Assembly: GCA_017306015.1 (NCBI GenBank)
Contig: JAFKJK010000022.1
Coordinates: 1 to 64,000, forward strand
Source: Propionibacteriaceae bacterium
Lineage (GTDB): Bacteria > Actinomycetota > Actinomycetes > Propionibacteriales > Propionibacteriaceae
Direction of reading: 5' to 3'
DNA: 64,000 bases
A program made the position numbers and the translations under genes. Below, in pieces: positions 15,768-25,163 of the stretch. The stretch's first letter is position 1; every line of letters begins with the position of its first letter. The notes under the pieces are model-generated. The model had not been told where the DNA came from. It did not search any database and worked only from the letters and a program-made list of their open reading frames with translations.

Positions 15768-18220
15768 GCCGGCGCGGGACATCCGGACCGGCGAGCAGGG
15801 CGCGCCGGTTGACGGCCAGGCTGCGGCAGGAGCCGCTGGCCCGGCGCCTCGCCGCGAGCACCGTCTTCGACGCCGAGTTCTACGGGGCGCAGGTGGGCCG
15901 CCGCTTCGGTTCGGCATTGGCGGCCGCGCGCCACTTCATCGCATCGGGAGCGAGCGGACGGCATTCGCCGCACCCGCTGATCTCGCTGGCGTACGTGCCG
16001 CGCGAGATCCGGGAGAGCTGGCGCAACGGCGGGGCTGCCGGGCTGCTGGCATGGTTCGGCTCCAGCACCTGCGCGGGCTGCCCCTGGGGTCCCTACTTCG
16101 ACCCGCGGGCCCTGCCGCCTTCCCGGACGGCGATCGGCGATCCGCGCGCCTACCTGGGCCGACTGGACGCACAGACCCGGCTGCCCGTCCACGACAGCCT
16201 GGGACAGGTCACGGTCACCTGGGCGGAGGCTCGCCAACGCGCCCTGGATGCGGCCCGCGCGGTGCGTTCGCGGATCGGCACCGGACCCACCGGACCCAAG
16301 GCGGCCGAGCCGGCCGCGCGCCCGGGCAGTGGACGAGCCGAGCCGGAGGACTCCCCCCATCGCGAATGGGTTGAGGCCGAGAGGGGTCTGATCGACTGGG
16401 ACGCCGCGGCGTCCGGCGTGAGCACCCGGGTGGCCGGTCGCGTCTCGGTGGTCATCCCGTCGTTCGACGACTGCAAGCTGACCGTCGGCGCGGTCCGCGC
16501 CCTCATCGAGCACACCTCCGGCCGCGACCTGGAGATCATCGTGGTCGACAACGGCTCCAGGCAGTGGCTTGCGCTCGGGCTGGCCACCGCATGCGCGGCC
16601 TACCCGGGCACCACCGTCGTCCACCTGGACCGCAACTACAACTTCGCCATCGGCTCGAACTACGGGGCAGCGCGGTCCACCGGCGAGTACATCCTGTTCC
16701 TGAACAACGACACCAGGGTGCGACCCGGCTGGCTGGAACCGCTGGTCGGCTGCCTGGACGACTCCGGGGTGCTGGGTGTGCAGCCCGTCCTGGTGTTCCC
16801 GGACGAGACGATCCAGTCGGCCGGCATCGCGTTCCTGGCGGCCGACTACCTGCCGTGCGGCCTGTTGGCCGGGCATCCGGTCGAGGATGCCTGGGCGGTA
16901 CGGGGACACCGGTTCGCCGCCGTCACGGCAGCGGCACTGCTGATGCGCGCCACGGACGTGATCGCGACGCGCGGCTTCGACCCGGTGTTCGTCAACGGGT
17001 CGGAGGACATCGACCTGTGTCTGCGGACGGCGGCGCTGCGTCCGGGCTGGTTCGCCGTCGAGCCGGACAGCGTGATCGAGCACCGCGAGTCCCAGACACC
17101 GGGGCGCAGCACCCACATCCCGGAGAACCGGAGGGTGTTCGTCGAGCGCTGGCGCGGCCGGTTCCCGGGGCCGGACGGGGCTGTCTTCGAGCGGCTCGGG
17201 CTGGAGGTCGCGCAGCTTCGCCCGGACGGCGCGCTGCACCCTGCGGCGCTGCCGGTCGTGGTGCGTCCGCGTGTCCCCACCGGGACGGACGGGCGTCCGC
17301 GGCTGCGCTGGAGCGTCAAGAACCCGGCGACGGGAAGCTGGTACGGGCCGCGCTGGGGAGACACGAGGTTCATCGCGGATCTCGCCGTCGCCCTGACCGA
17401 CCTGGGGCAGGAGGTGGTCAGCTACCACAACCCGTCCTACGCGGCGCCGGCGACCGCGCTCGACGACGTCAACCTGGTGGTTCGTGGCGTCCGCCGGATC
17501 GCACCGCACCCTGGCCAGACGAATGTGCTGTGGGTGATCAGCCACCCGGAGTCGGTGACCCGGGACGAGGTGCTCGGCTTCGACCTGGTGTACGCCGCGT
17601 CGCCGGGCTGGGCCGAGCGGACGAGCACGGCGTGGGGCGTTCCGGTGCGTCCACTGCTGCAGGCGGCGGACACCCGGCTGTTCCAGCCTCCGGAGGAGGC
17701 GGTGGCGCCGTCGGACGAGGCGGGCGTGGTCTTCGTCGGGCAGACCCGGCTGGAGGAGCCGCGAAAGATCGTGATGGACGCGATCGAGGCCGGGCTGCGT
17801 CCCCTGGTGTGGGGGGAGAACTGGGCCCGGTTCATCCCGCAGGAGTGCATCCAGGGCGACTACCTGCCCAAGGAACAGCTTCCGGGGGTGTACCGGAACG
17901 CGCGGGTGGTGCTGGCGGATCACCATCGGGACATGGCCGAGCACGGCTTCGTCGCCAACCGGATCTTCGACGCGGTTGCGTCCGGGGCGCGGGTGGTGAG
18001 CGACGAGGTGCCCGGTCTCGCCGACCTGTTCGGCGGCGCCGTCCAGGTGTACCGAAGCGTTGATGACCTGGCCAGGCTGGCGTCCCCCGAGGGTGCCGCC
18101 CAGGCGTTCCCCGGGCCGCGGGAGCTTCGCGAGATCGCCCGGCGGGTGGCCGCGGAGCACTCGTTCGCCGCCCGGGCCGCCACGCTGCTGAAGGACGTGC
18201 TGGAACTGCGGCGGTCCTGA
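15764..18220 (+). CDS. Large bifunctional glycosyltransferase (GT2 plus GT4-like)
   Basis: The 818-residue protein combines an N-terminal region of about 200 residues, a GT2 domain and a C-terminal domain. The N-terminal region has the AEFYGAQVG/ARHFIASG pattern often found at the start of rhamnan-type glycosyltransferases. The GT2 domain covers about 225-450, with VVIPSFDD, VVDNGS, NNDTRV and GSEDIDLCLR. The C-terminal domain (about 510-810) looks like a GT-B fold, with VFVGQTRLEEPRK and HGFVANRIFDAVASGARVVSDE. The latter motif resembles spore/polysaccharide GT1-type C-terminal halves. Two different folds in one chain suggest stepwise chain elongation. It is coupled to galE by an ATGA overlap and convergent with the next gene without a gap. 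Confidence 0.8.
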   Translation: MSRRGTSGPASRARRLTARLRQEPLARRLAASTVFDAEFYGAQVGRRFGSALAAARHFIASGASGRHSPHPLISLAYVPREIRESWRNGGAAGLLAWFGSSTCAGCPWGPYFDPRALPPSRTAIGDPRAYLGRLDAQTRLPVHDSLGQVTVTWAEARQRALDAARAVRSRIGTGPTGPKAAEPAARPGSGRAEPEDSPHREWVEAERGLIDWDAAASGVSTRVAGRVSVVIPSFDDCKLTVGAVRALIEHTSGRDLEIIVVDNGSRQWLALGLATACAAYPGTTVVHLDRNYNFAIGSNYGAARSTGEYILFLNNDTRVRPGWLEPLVGCLDDSGVLGVQPVLVFPDETIQSAGIAFLAADYLPCGLLAGHPVEDAWAVRGHRFAAVTAAALLMRATDVIATRGFDPVFVNGSEDIDLCLRTAALRPGWFAVEPDSVIEHRESQTPGRSTHIPENRRVFVERWRGRFPGPDGAVFERLGLEVAQLRPDGALHPAALPVVVRPRVPTGTDGRPRLRWSVKNPATGSWYGPRWGDTRFIADLAVALTDLGQEVVSYHNPSYAAPATALDDVNLVVRGVRRIAPHPGQTNVLWVISHPESVTRDEVLGFDLVYAASPGWAERTSTAWGVPVRPLLQAADTRLFQPPEEAVAPSDEAGVVFVGQTRLEEPRKIVMDAIEAGLRPLVWGENWARFIPQECIQGDYLPKEQLPGVYRNARVVLADHHRDMAEHGFVANRIFDAVASGARVVSDEVPGLADLFGGAVQVYRSVDDLARLASPEGAAQAFPGPRELREIARRVAAEHSFAARAATLLKDVLELRRS

Positions 18221-19177
18221 CTACCGATAGCGCAACAGGCGACCGACCGGCCGCAGGAGCAGCGTCGGCGTCCCCGAGACCATGCTGGGCCGCCGCTGGT
18301 AGTGGGGCGCGGTGCGGGCGAGGTAACCGGCCACCCCGGCGAACGCCTGAGGGTAGAGCCGCTCGGCTTCGGCGAGGAGGCGGGCGGCACCGAGCCCGTA
18401 GGGGTCGTGGCGGAGCGCCTCGATCTTGACGACCGGCAACCGGGCGCCGTCGAGGGCGGCGTCGGCCATGGTGATCATCGGGTTCGGTGCGGCGCCGGCG
18501 TAGTCGCGGCGCTTCTTCCAGCGGGCGACGAGGCCGGGCGGCACGTCGGTGCGGTGAAGCGCCCACCAGACGACGCGGGCGCGGGCCCGGCGCCACTCCC
18601 CCGGGTGCGAACGGAAGTAGGCGCCGAACCGGAAGCCGGCAGCCTTGAGCTTGCGGCTGAGGCCGACCTCGTAGCGGCGGACGACGGCGCGGCGATCCGA
18701 CAGCGGAGTCAGGTCCTGCCAGAACGCGACGAAGGCGTCGGCGGCCACGACCGAGGCGGAGAAGACCACGAAGAAGCTCTGCACATGGGTCTTGAGCTCA
18801 CGGCTCGTGGTGATTCCCCAGAAGTCGTAGCCGGCCTCTTCCATGGCATGGAAGATCTCGGCGAAGCCCCGCAGCGGGCCGACGTAGGTGTCGTTGCAGA
18901 TCACGACCTGGTCGAAGGCGGTCAGGTCGCCGGCGGCCAGCAGGCCGGTGCGGTAGCTGTAGAAGTCGTAGCCGACGTTGTCGCGCTCGATCAGCTCGGC
19001 GCGTCCGTCCAGCCAGTCGCGGGCGGACGGGGTGAGCTGGTTCGTCGTGACGAAGATCAGCCGGCGGCACTGGCCTTGCCAGGCTTCGAGCTGGAACCGG
19101 ACGTGGGCCGCCAGTTCACCGTCCGGGTCGTAGGCGGCCATGACGACGAGCCGGTTCGGGACCTCTGCTCCGCTCAC
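18221..19177 (-). CDS. Rhamnan synthesis F (RgpF) family protein
   Basis: The 318-residue protein has the RgpF family layout: an N-terminal VVMAAYDPDGEL strand, ERDNVGYDFYSYRTGL near residue 85, VICNDTYVGPL near 112 and GITTSRELKTHVQSFF near 140. RgpF proteins take part in rhamnose-glucose polysaccharide assembly, probably as glycosyltransferases. The C-terminal ~100 residues are basic. It is the only gene on this strand between two forward operons. An acceptor or donor sugar cannot be stated. Confidence 0.75.
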   Translation of the reverse strand: MSGAEVPNRLVVMAAYDPDGELAAHVRFQLEAWQGQCRRLIFVTTNQLTPSARDWLDGRAELIERDNVGYDFYSYRTGLLAAGDLTAFDQVVICNDTYVGPLRGFAEIFHAMEEAGYDFWGITTSRELKTHVQSFFVVFSASVVAADAFVAFWQDLTPLSDRRAVVRRYEVGLSRKLKAAGFRFGAYFRSHPGEWRRARARVVWWALHRTDVPPGLVARWKKRRDYAGAAPNPMITMADAALDGARLPVVKIEALRHDPYGLGAARLLAEAERLYPQAFAGVAGYLARTAPHYQRRPSMVSGTPTLLLRPVGRLLRYR

Positions 19178-19305
19178 GAGCAGACCCTACCGGGCGTCGG
19201 GCGGCCCGACTCTCGTAGCGGAGCCGCCCCAATCACGCGCCTGCGCGAGTCGAGGGCACTAAACTTCGGGCCATCGACGGCACGGATCCGCACGAGAGGG
19301 CCAAA

Positions 19306-20085
19306 GTGAAAGCAGTGCTGCTCGCAGGCGGCCTGGGCACCCGAATGCGCGAGGAGACCGAGTTCCGACCCAAACCCATGGTGGAGATCGGCGGCCGGCC
19401 GGTGCTGTGGCACCTGATGAAGATCTTCTCGAGCCAGGGCGTGAACGACTTCGTCGTCTGTGCCGGCTACAAGGGCGAACAGATCAAGTCCTATTTCCTC
19501 AACTACACCGCGATGAACGCCGACTTCACCGTCCGGCTGGGTGAGCGGGGAAGCATCCACGCCCACACCGGTCACCTTGAATCGGACTGGTCGGTGACCG
19601 TGGCAGACACCGGCCTGGAGACTCTCACCGCCGGCCGGGTGGAGCGCATCGAGCGCTACGTCGAGGGCGAGCGCTTCATCGTCACCTATGGCGACGGTCT
19701 GGCCGACATCGACATCGGCAAGCTGCTTGCCTTCCACACGGCCCACGGGAAGATGGCCACGATCACCATCGTCCGCCCGTGGTCACGCTTCGGGATGGTG
19801 GACGTCGATAATGACGGAATGGTCGCCCGCTTCCGAGAGAAGCCGCAGATGGACGACTGGGTTTCGGCCGGATTCTTCGTGTTCGAGCCGGAGTTCTTCG
19901 ACAGGATCCGCAACTCCGACAACATGATGCTGGAACACGAACCACTGAATCAGCTGGCGTCGGAAGGTCAACTTGGGGCGTTCCGGCACGAAGGATTCTG
20001 GCAGCCGATGGACACCTACCGGGAGTCGCAGCTGCTGGGCGATCTCTGGGCGTCCGGGAAGGCTCCCTGGAAGGTGTGGCAGTGA
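19306..20085 (+). CDS. rfbF: Glucose-1-phosphate cytidylyltransferase
   Basis: RfbF makes CDP-glucose from CTP and glucose-1-phosphate, the first step of CDP-3,6-dideoxyhexose synthesis. The 259-residue protein has the nucleotidyltransferase signature LLAGGLGTRMREET at residues 5-18 followed by RPKPMVEIGGRP. It also has the RfbF-typical FLNYTAMNADFTV and TYGDGLADIDI, and GFWQPMDTYRESQLL near the C-terminus. Length matches the family. It starts with GTG and its stop overlaps the next start by GTGA. The pathway partners rfbG and rfbH are about 10 kb downstream on the other strand. Confidence 0.92.
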   Translation: MKAVLLAGGLGTRMREETEFRPKPMVEIGGRPVLWHLMKIFSSQGVNDFVVCAGYKGEQIKSYFLNYTAMNADFTVRLGERGSIHAHTGHLESDWSVTVADTGLETLTAGRVERIERYVEGERFIVTYGDGLADIDIGKLLAFHTAHGKMATITIVRPWSRFGMVDVDNDGMVARFREKPQMDDWVSAGFFVFEPEFFDRIRNSDNMMLEHEPLNQLASEGQLGAFRHEGFWQPMDTYRESQLLGDLWASGKAPWKVWQ

Positions 20086-21056
20086 CGGTCGAACAGGGGC
20101 AGCCCCCGAAGATGGCCGGGCCGCGCAAGAAGCTCGTCTCGATCATCACCCCGGCGTACAACGAGTCGGAGTGCGTCGACGAACTCGCTCGCCAGCTCGG
20201 CGCGGTGATGGACTCGGAGCCCGGCTACGACTTCGAGGTGATCGTCGTCGAGAACGGTTCGGTGGACGACACATGGGAGAAGCTCCTGGCGATCAGGGCG
20301 GCGGACCCCCGCTTCAGGATCGTCAAACTGGCGCGCAACTTCCGGATGGACGGCGGCCTCACCGCCGGGCTGGCGAATGCGTCCGGGGACGCCGCCGTGC
20401 TGATGACCGCGGACCTTCAGGATCCGCCCGAGCTCATCCCCACCTTCATCCGGAAGTGGGAGGAGGGCTACGAGAACGTCTACATGACGGTCAGCGACCG
20501 ACAGGGAACCGGGCCACTGCGCCGGTTCAACTCCACGGCGTTCTACTGGCTGGCCGGCAAGCTCACCGACGGCGCCATCCCGAGGAACGCGTCGGACTTC
20601 CGGCTCGTTGACCGGCGGGTCTACGAGACCGTGAACGTCATGGACGAGCGCAACCGGTTCGTCCGTGGGCTTTTCGCCTGGGTGGGGTTCAAGTCGGTCG
20701 GCATCGAGCACGAACGCCCGCCACGCTTCGGCGGCGAGTCCAAGGCGTACTCGCTGAAGGTGCTCGACCTCGCCTCGAAAGGCATCCTCGCCCACTCGTA
20801 CCTCCCGCTGCGACTGATCACGGGCACGGGTCTGGTGATCTCCGCGGTGTCACTGATCGGCTTGTTGGTGGCCGTGGTGCAGTTCTTCGTGGCCGGCGTC
20901 CCCTTCGCCGGCTTCGGGACGATCGTGGGCCTGATCCTGCTGATGTTCGGCCTGCTGTTCCTCTTCCTCGGGGTGATCAGCGAGTACATCGGGCTGATCT
21001 ACGAGGAGGTCAAGCACCGTCCCAACTACGTGATCAGCGAGCGGGTCGGCTGGTGA
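20082..21056 (+). CDS. GT2 glycosyltransferase, polyprenyl-phosphate type (GtrB/DPM1-like)
   Basis: The 324-residue protein has a GT2 domain with SIITPAYNES, VVENGS and TADLQDPPELIP, the last being typical of enzymes that load sugars onto polyprenyl phosphate. Two C-terminal membrane helices follow at about residues 245-305. I prefer the GTG at 20082, which gives a GTGA overlap with rfbF and a GGAAGG about 7 bp upstream; a GTG at 20076 is possible. It overlaps the following GtrA-like gene. The pair fits a GtrA/GtrB system that makes and translocates a lipid-linked sugar for periplasmic or outside-face decoration. Confidence 0.85.
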   Translation: MTVEQGQPPKMAGPRKKLVSIITPAYNESECVDELARQLGAVMDSEPGYDFEVIVVENGSVDDTWEKLLAIRAADPRFRIVKLARNFRMDGGLTAGLANASGDAAVLMTADLQDPPELIPTFIRKWEEGYENVYMTVSDRQGTGPLRRFNSTAFYWLAGKLTDGAIPRNASDFRLVDRRVYETVNVMDERNRFVRGLFAWVGFKSVGIEHERPPRFGGESKAYSLKVLDLASKGILAHSYLPLRLITGTGLVISAVSLIGLLVAVVQFFVAGVPFAGFGTIVGLILLMFGLLFLFLGVISEYIGLIYEEVKHRPNYVISERVGW

Positions 21057-21541
21057 GCCCCCGCGGGGACAGCGTCGTTGTCTGGATCCGTCGCCTCTGG
21101 GAGGTAGAGGTCATCAGGTTCGGGCTCGTCGGCATGGCCAACACTCTGATCGCCTACAGCCTGTTCGCCGCCCTCCAACTGACCCTTGGCACCATCCTGC
21201 ACTACACGATCGTGCAGGCGTTCTCGAACGTGATCGCGACCGTCCAGGCGTACTGCTTCCAACGCTGGTTCGTCTTCCGACATCACGGTGGCTGGTGGGC
21301 CGGCCTCGCCCGGTTCGCGGTTGTCTATGCCGGAGCGTTCATCTTCAGCCTGGCGATGGTCGCCCTCCTGGTCGAAGTGTTCGGAGCAAATGTCCTGGCA
21401 GCTGGCGCTGTCACCCTGGTGATCCAGGCGTTGGGCACCTATCTGGCGAACCGGTGGTTCACCTTCCGGCGAAACGTCGGAGCCGCTCAGCCCCCAACCT
21501 CAGGTGATACACAGGAGCGGACGACCACGCCGAGCCGATGA
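21053..21541 (+). CDS. GtrA-like small membrane protein
   Basis: The 162-residue protein has four predicted membrane helices. It shows the GtrA pattern RFGLVGMANTLIAYSLF at the first helix, NVIATVQAYCFQRWFVF at the middle and YLANRWFTFRR at the end. GtrA proteins are thought to flip lipid-linked sugars made by the partner GtrB. The GTG start overlaps the stop of that partner by four bases. The C-terminal ~20 residues are polar and disordered. Confidence 0.88.
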   Translation: MSPRGDSVVVWIRRLWEVEVIRFGLVGMANTLIAYSLFAALQLTLGTILHYTIVQAFSNVIATVQAYCFQRWFVFRHHGGWWAGLARFAVVYAGAFIFSLAMVALLVEVFGANVLAAGAVTLVIQALGTYLANRWFTFRRNVGAAQPPTSGDTQERTTTPSR

Positions 21542-21604
21542 ACCGGCGATCTGCGCGAGCCAGTTGGACGACGACCGATCCCGTGAGCGTGCGGCGCTTG
21601 AGCA

Positions 21605-22342
21605 TCACCCCGTGAGCGGCCGGCGAGCAACGACGAAGGTCAGCCCCCACAGTGCCGCGATCTTGATCCCGCTCGCCAGGGGACGGCCGACCGCCTTCGT
21701 CGTGGCCATGTCGACGAGCCGGGTCGGGATCACCGCAGAGGCGAGGTGGGCGGCCAGAGCCAGGGCGGGGCCGCGTCCGCCGAGATGGAGGGACGTCTCG
21801 GAGACCACGTCGAGCCCGAGATCACGCATCACCTGGCCCACGCGCCGCGGTGTGGTCGGCCACCCGTGCGACCAATCGCTGTCCCAGAAGTAGCTGCCGT
21901 AATCGCGAACGTCGGGCGCCGCGACCAGGATGGAGCCCCCCGGCCGAGTGACCCGCACCATCTCCTGGCACCATTGCCGAGCGGCCTGGTAGTCGGGCGC
22001 GTGCTCCAGAACGTGCAGGGAGAAGACTGCGTCGAAGTCGCCGTCACCGAGCGACTCGAGCGTCGGCAATGCGTCAGTGACTATGCGCAAGCCATGTCGT
22101 GTGCGAGCCGCCTTGGCCAGCGCGAGAGTGGGCTCCACCCCGAGGTAGTCGCCGAAACCCAGCCTTCGCGCCTGTATGGCCGCCCTGCCGGTGCCAGTGC
22201 CGATCTCGAGCAGCCGTGTTTGGGCCGGCATGAGCTCCGCCACAGTGATGAACTCCCCGAGCAGCCTGCGGGCCACCCATGCATGAAGAGGCTCCGAAGG
22301 ATCCCAGCCCGCTCTTTCCAGGTATTCGTCGTAGCTGCCCAT
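21605..22342 (-). CDS. SAM-dependent methyltransferase
   Basis: The 245-residue protein has a class I methyltransferase core: LEIGTGTGRAA (motif I, about 46-56), DFDAVFSLHVLEHAPDY (motif with HVLEH typical of Methyltransf_11), and TRPGGSILVAAPDV. The C-terminal third contains a hydrophobic stretch that may associate with the membrane or with a lipid-linked sugar. In this setting it could O-methylate a sugar, but that is inferred from context only. It is convergent with the GtrA-like gene. Confidence 0.75.
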   Translation of the reverse strand: MGSYDEYLERAGWDPSEPLHAWVARRLLGEFITVAELMPAQTRLLEIGTGTGRAAIQARRLGFGDYLGVEPTLALAKAARTRHGLRIVTDALPTLESLGDGDFDAVFSLHVLEHAPDYQAARQWCQEMVRVTRPGGSILVAAPDVRDYGSYFWDSDWSHGWPTTPRRVGQVMRDLGLDVVSETSLHLGGRGPALALAAHLASAVIPTRLVDMATTKAVGRPLASGIKIAALWGLTFVVARRPLTG

Positions 22343-22443
22343 TCGGCCTCTCGATCAGGTCATCGCATTTCAGGTGATCGCTGACCCAAGTCAGCTGATA
22401 CCGGCATGCTAGGCGGGAAAAGTCTCCGGGTGCGCATTACGCG

Positions 22444-22459
22444 TATCGGCGCGCCGATA
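22444..22459. repeat. Perfect 16-bp palindrome
   Basis: TATCGGCGCGCCGATA is a perfect palindrome lying between the end of the HAD gene (22472) and the start of the methyltransferase gene (22342), both on the reverse strand. It could be an operator or a small terminator stem; no T-tract is present. Confidence 0.4.
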
Positions 22460-22471
22460 GCACAACACGAG

Positions 22472-23173
22472 TCAGCCTTCGTTGAGGTCGTCGCCGCTCT
22501 CCGAGATAGCTGACTGGAACAGGTTCCCGAAGTACGCCGGGACTGCGTCGACGAGCCGATCGGGCGAGAGGATCACTTCGACTGCTCCTGCCCGAAGGAG
22601 TTCGCCGTCTGCGGCATAGCCCCAGGCCGCACCGAGACAGTCCAGACCGTTCTCGCGTGCACCGAGGACGTCGTGGTATCGGTCGCCGACGACGACGGCA
22701 GGACCGCCGCCGCTGTCGAGCAGCGCCTTGGCGATGATTGCCGCCTTCGTCACGGTGGCGGGGTCGGGCGGGGCGCCGACGATGCCGTCCAGCAGGGAGT
22801 CCAGCCCAAAGTGAGCGCAGATGGGCACGGCGAACATCTCGGGCTTGGATGTCGTGAGGATCAGACGGTACCCGTCCAGTCGGAGCTGCTCCAGCGCCCG
22901 CCGGACGCCGGGGTAGGGCTTCGCACCAATGATGGACATCTCCGCGAATCGCGATCGGAACCCGGCTACCGCCGCATCAAGCTCAGGTTCCGGCACCCCG
23001 GACCTTCGCAGGCTCTCCTTGATGGGCGGCCCGATGAACGAGCGCAGTTCGGCTTCCGCTGGCACGGGACGCCCGACGGCCCGAAAGGCATCCGCTGCGC
23101 AGGCCGCAATGCCGGGGCCGGAGTCGACCAGCGTCCCGTCCAGGTCCACCAGGACCACCGGCATGGAACTCAT
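22472..23173 (-). CDS. HAD-superfamily phosphatase (Gph-like)
   Basis: From the ATG at 23173 the protein has about 233 residues. It carries all HAD motifs: VDLDGTLVDS (motif I, catalytic Asp pair), TTSKPE (motif II/III region) and VVGDRYHDVLGA (motif IV). The helical cap between motifs I and II resembles phosphoglycolate phosphatase-type enzymes. The frame is open 50 codons further upstream, but that part is unlike the family; an ATG at 23164 is an alternative. It is divergent from the TPP enzyme gene, so it may act on a sugar phosphate in the same pathway, though this is inference. Confidence 0.75.
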   Translation of the reverse strand: MSSMPVVLVDLDGTLVDSGPGIAACAADAFRAVGRPVPAEAELRSFIGPPIKESLRRSGVPEPELDAAVAGFRSRFAEMSIIGAKPYPGVRRALEQLRLDGYRLILTTSKPEMFAVPICAHFGLDSLLDGIVGAPPDPATVTKAAIIAKALLDSGGGPAVVVGDRYHDVLGARENGLDCLGAAWGYAADGELLRAGAVEVILSPDRLVDAVPAYFGNLFQSAISESGDDLNEG

Positions 23174-23360
23174 GAAACGCACGGAGCGTTCTCCCGTCAA
23201 ACTCACTTGTCCCGGTGTCGGGCTCGATACCCTTGCCAGCGTCACGCTATCGGATGTGCAGGCTCTGGCCGGTCTCATCCCCGAGCGGCTCGACTGGCGG
23301 GCTGGCCTCGCCTCCAACCTCACAGCGTGACGGACGCACTCTCAAGCCGAGGAGGACCCC

Positions 23361-25163
23361 TTGACACAGAAGTATGGCGATCTGGTAGTCACCTGGCTCA
23401 GAGGGCTCGGCTACACCCACTGCTTTCTGGTCGCGGGCGGCAACTCCATGCACCTGCTCGACTGTGTTCGCAAGCAGATGACCTGTGTGCCCGTGGCCCA
23501 TGAGGTGTCGGCCGGGATCGCCGCCGAGTACTTCAACGAGCGCGCCCGAGCGAAGGGCGAATCGGAGCGTGCCTTCGCTCTGGTCACGGCGGGCCCAGGG
23601 CTGACCAATATCGTGACGGCATTCGCGGGCGCTTTCCTGGAGTCCAGGGATCTGTTGGTCCTGGGCGGCCAGGCCAAGTCGACCGACCTCGCCGATCCGG
23701 GAATGCGTCAGCGAGGCATCCAGGAGATCGACGGACGATCGATCGTGGAACCACTCTGTGTCGTTGCCAGGACGATCACCCGGCCGGTCTCCCGGCGGGT
23801 CTTCGAGCACTGGGTGAGCCAGGGACGAACGGGACGGATGGGTCCGGTGTTCCTGGAGTTCTGCCTGGACGTCCAGGCGATGCCGGTCGATCCGTCCGAA
23901 CTTGAGGATCGGCCGATTCTCGGATCCACCGGACCGACGCCGCCAGATCCTGCGGTGGTCGCGGAGGTAGCGGAGAGGCTGCGAGTTGCGGAACGGCCCG
24001 TGCTCCTGCTCGGCGGAGGAGTGAGTCGCGAGGCCGCCCGGCGAGTGCTCCCGAAGGCGCATCAGCATGACCTTCCCGTCATGACCACCTGGAATGGAGC
24101 CGATCGGGTGCCGGCCGACGACCCGGTGTACGTCGGCCGACCCAACACGTGGGGCCAGCGCGCAGCCAATATCCTGCTTCAGCAGAGCGATCTGGTGATC
24201 GCTGTAGGAAGCCGACTCGGCCTGCAGCAGACAGGCTTCAACTGGCAGCAGTTCGCTCCACTCGCTGCTGTCGTCCAGGTGGACCTCGACCCGGTCGAGT
24301 TGAGCAAAGGACACCCGCGCGTGGATGTCCCGTGGCTAGCAGACGCGGACGCTGCCCTGACCGCTCTCCTGGACGACCAGGATTATCCGAACTGGACCGG
24401 GTGGCTCGCGGAATGCCACCAGATGCGCGCACTACTGCCGCTGGCAGAACCTGTGAACACGTCCGCGGCGGGATACCTTGACCCCTACCGGTTCATCCTC
24501 GACCTGTCTGCCCGCGCCACCGGCGACGACGTGATCGTGCCCTGCAGCAGCGGCGGCGCTGAGACCGTGACCATGCAGGCCTTCGAGCAGAAGGCCGGGC
24601 AGACGGTCATCACCGACAAGGGCCTCGCCAGCATGGGCTACGGGCTCGCCGCGGCCATCGGCGCAGCCTTCGCGGCGCCAAGGAAGCGGGTCATTCATAT
24701 CGAAGGGGACGGAGGCTTCCTGCAGAACTGCCAGGAACTTGCCACGGTCTCCGTCAACGGCCTGCCGATCAAGACATTCCTCTTCAGCAATGAGGGGTAT
24801 GCGTCCATCCGGATGACCCAGCGCAACTACTTCGGCGGCTCGTACCTCGGTTGCGACACCAGCACCGGACTCGGTTTCCCCGACTGGAGCCTGCTGGCGC
24901 GCGCCTTCGGGCTGCCGTTCCTGGAACTGACCAACGGGCTGGACACCCCCGGTTTCGACGACCTGTTCGCCAGCGGCTCGCCGGCGTTCTTCACCGTCCC
25001 TGTCGACCCCGAACAGACCTACTTCCCGAAGATCACCTCGCGTGTCACCGCCACCGGAAGCATGGAGTCAAATCCACTTCACCTCATGTCGCCCGAGTTG
25101 CCAGGGGAAGTGGCGGCGCGTGTGCTTCACTACCTTGAGGACCCTCTCCAGGAGCACGCATGA
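23361..25163 (+). CDS. Thiamine-diphosphate-dependent enzyme (acetolactate synthase/YerE-like)
   Basis: The 600-residue protein has the three-domain organisation of the acetolactate synthase family. The conserved Glu that activates the cofactor is in HEVSAG at residue 47, GPGLTN is near 80, and the central domain has LLLGGGVS. The C-terminal ThDP motif starts at GDGG (449-452) and ends about 30 residues later at SNEGY. It starts with TTG. It overlaps the aldolase gene by ATGA and sits inside a CDP-deoxyhexose cluster. A known relative in such a setting is YerE, which adds a two-carbon unit from pyruvate to C4 of a CDP-4-keto-3,6-dideoxyhexose to make yersiniose. A simple acetolactate synthase is less likely because no small subunit or ilv gene is nearby. 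Confidence 0.75.
   Translation: MTQKYGDLVVTWLRGLGYTHCFLVAGGNSMHLLDCVRKQMTCVPVAHEVSAGIAAEYFNERARAKGESERAFALVTAGPGLTNIVTAFAGAFLESRDLLVLGGQAKSTDLADPGMRQRGIQEIDGRSIVEPLCVVARTITRPVSRRVFEHWVSQGRTGRMGPVFLEFCLDVQAMPVDPSELEDRPILGSTGPTPPDPAVVAEVAERLRVAERPVLLLGGGVSREAARRVLPKAHQHDLPVMTTWNGADRVPADDPVYVGRPNTWGQRAANILLQQSDLVIAVGSRLGLQQTGFNWQQFAPLAAVVQVDLDPVELSKGHPRVDVPWLADADAALTALLDDQDYPNWTGWLAECHQMRALLPLAEPVNTSAAGYLDPYRFILDLSARATGDDVIVPCSSGGAETVTMQAFEQKAGQTVITDKGLASMGYGLAAAIGAAFAAPRKRVIHIEGDGGFLQNCQELATVSVNGLPIKTFLFSNEGYASIRMTQRNYFGGSYLGCDTSTGLGFPDWSLLARAFGLPFLELTNGLDTPGFDDLFASGSPAFFTVPVDPEQTYFPKITSRVTATGSMESNPLHLMSPELPGEVAARVLHYLEDPLQEHA

Noticed and set aside
15431..18160. A 900-codon reverse-strand open frame opposite the fused glycosyltransferase
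   Set aside because: Same reason: high GC keeps the antisense frame open, while the forward frame carries all recognisable motifs.
23174..23323. N-terminal extension of the HAD phosphatase to 23323
   Set aside because: HAD proteins begin just before VDLDGT. The extension would overlap the likely promoter of the divergent TPP-enzyme gene.
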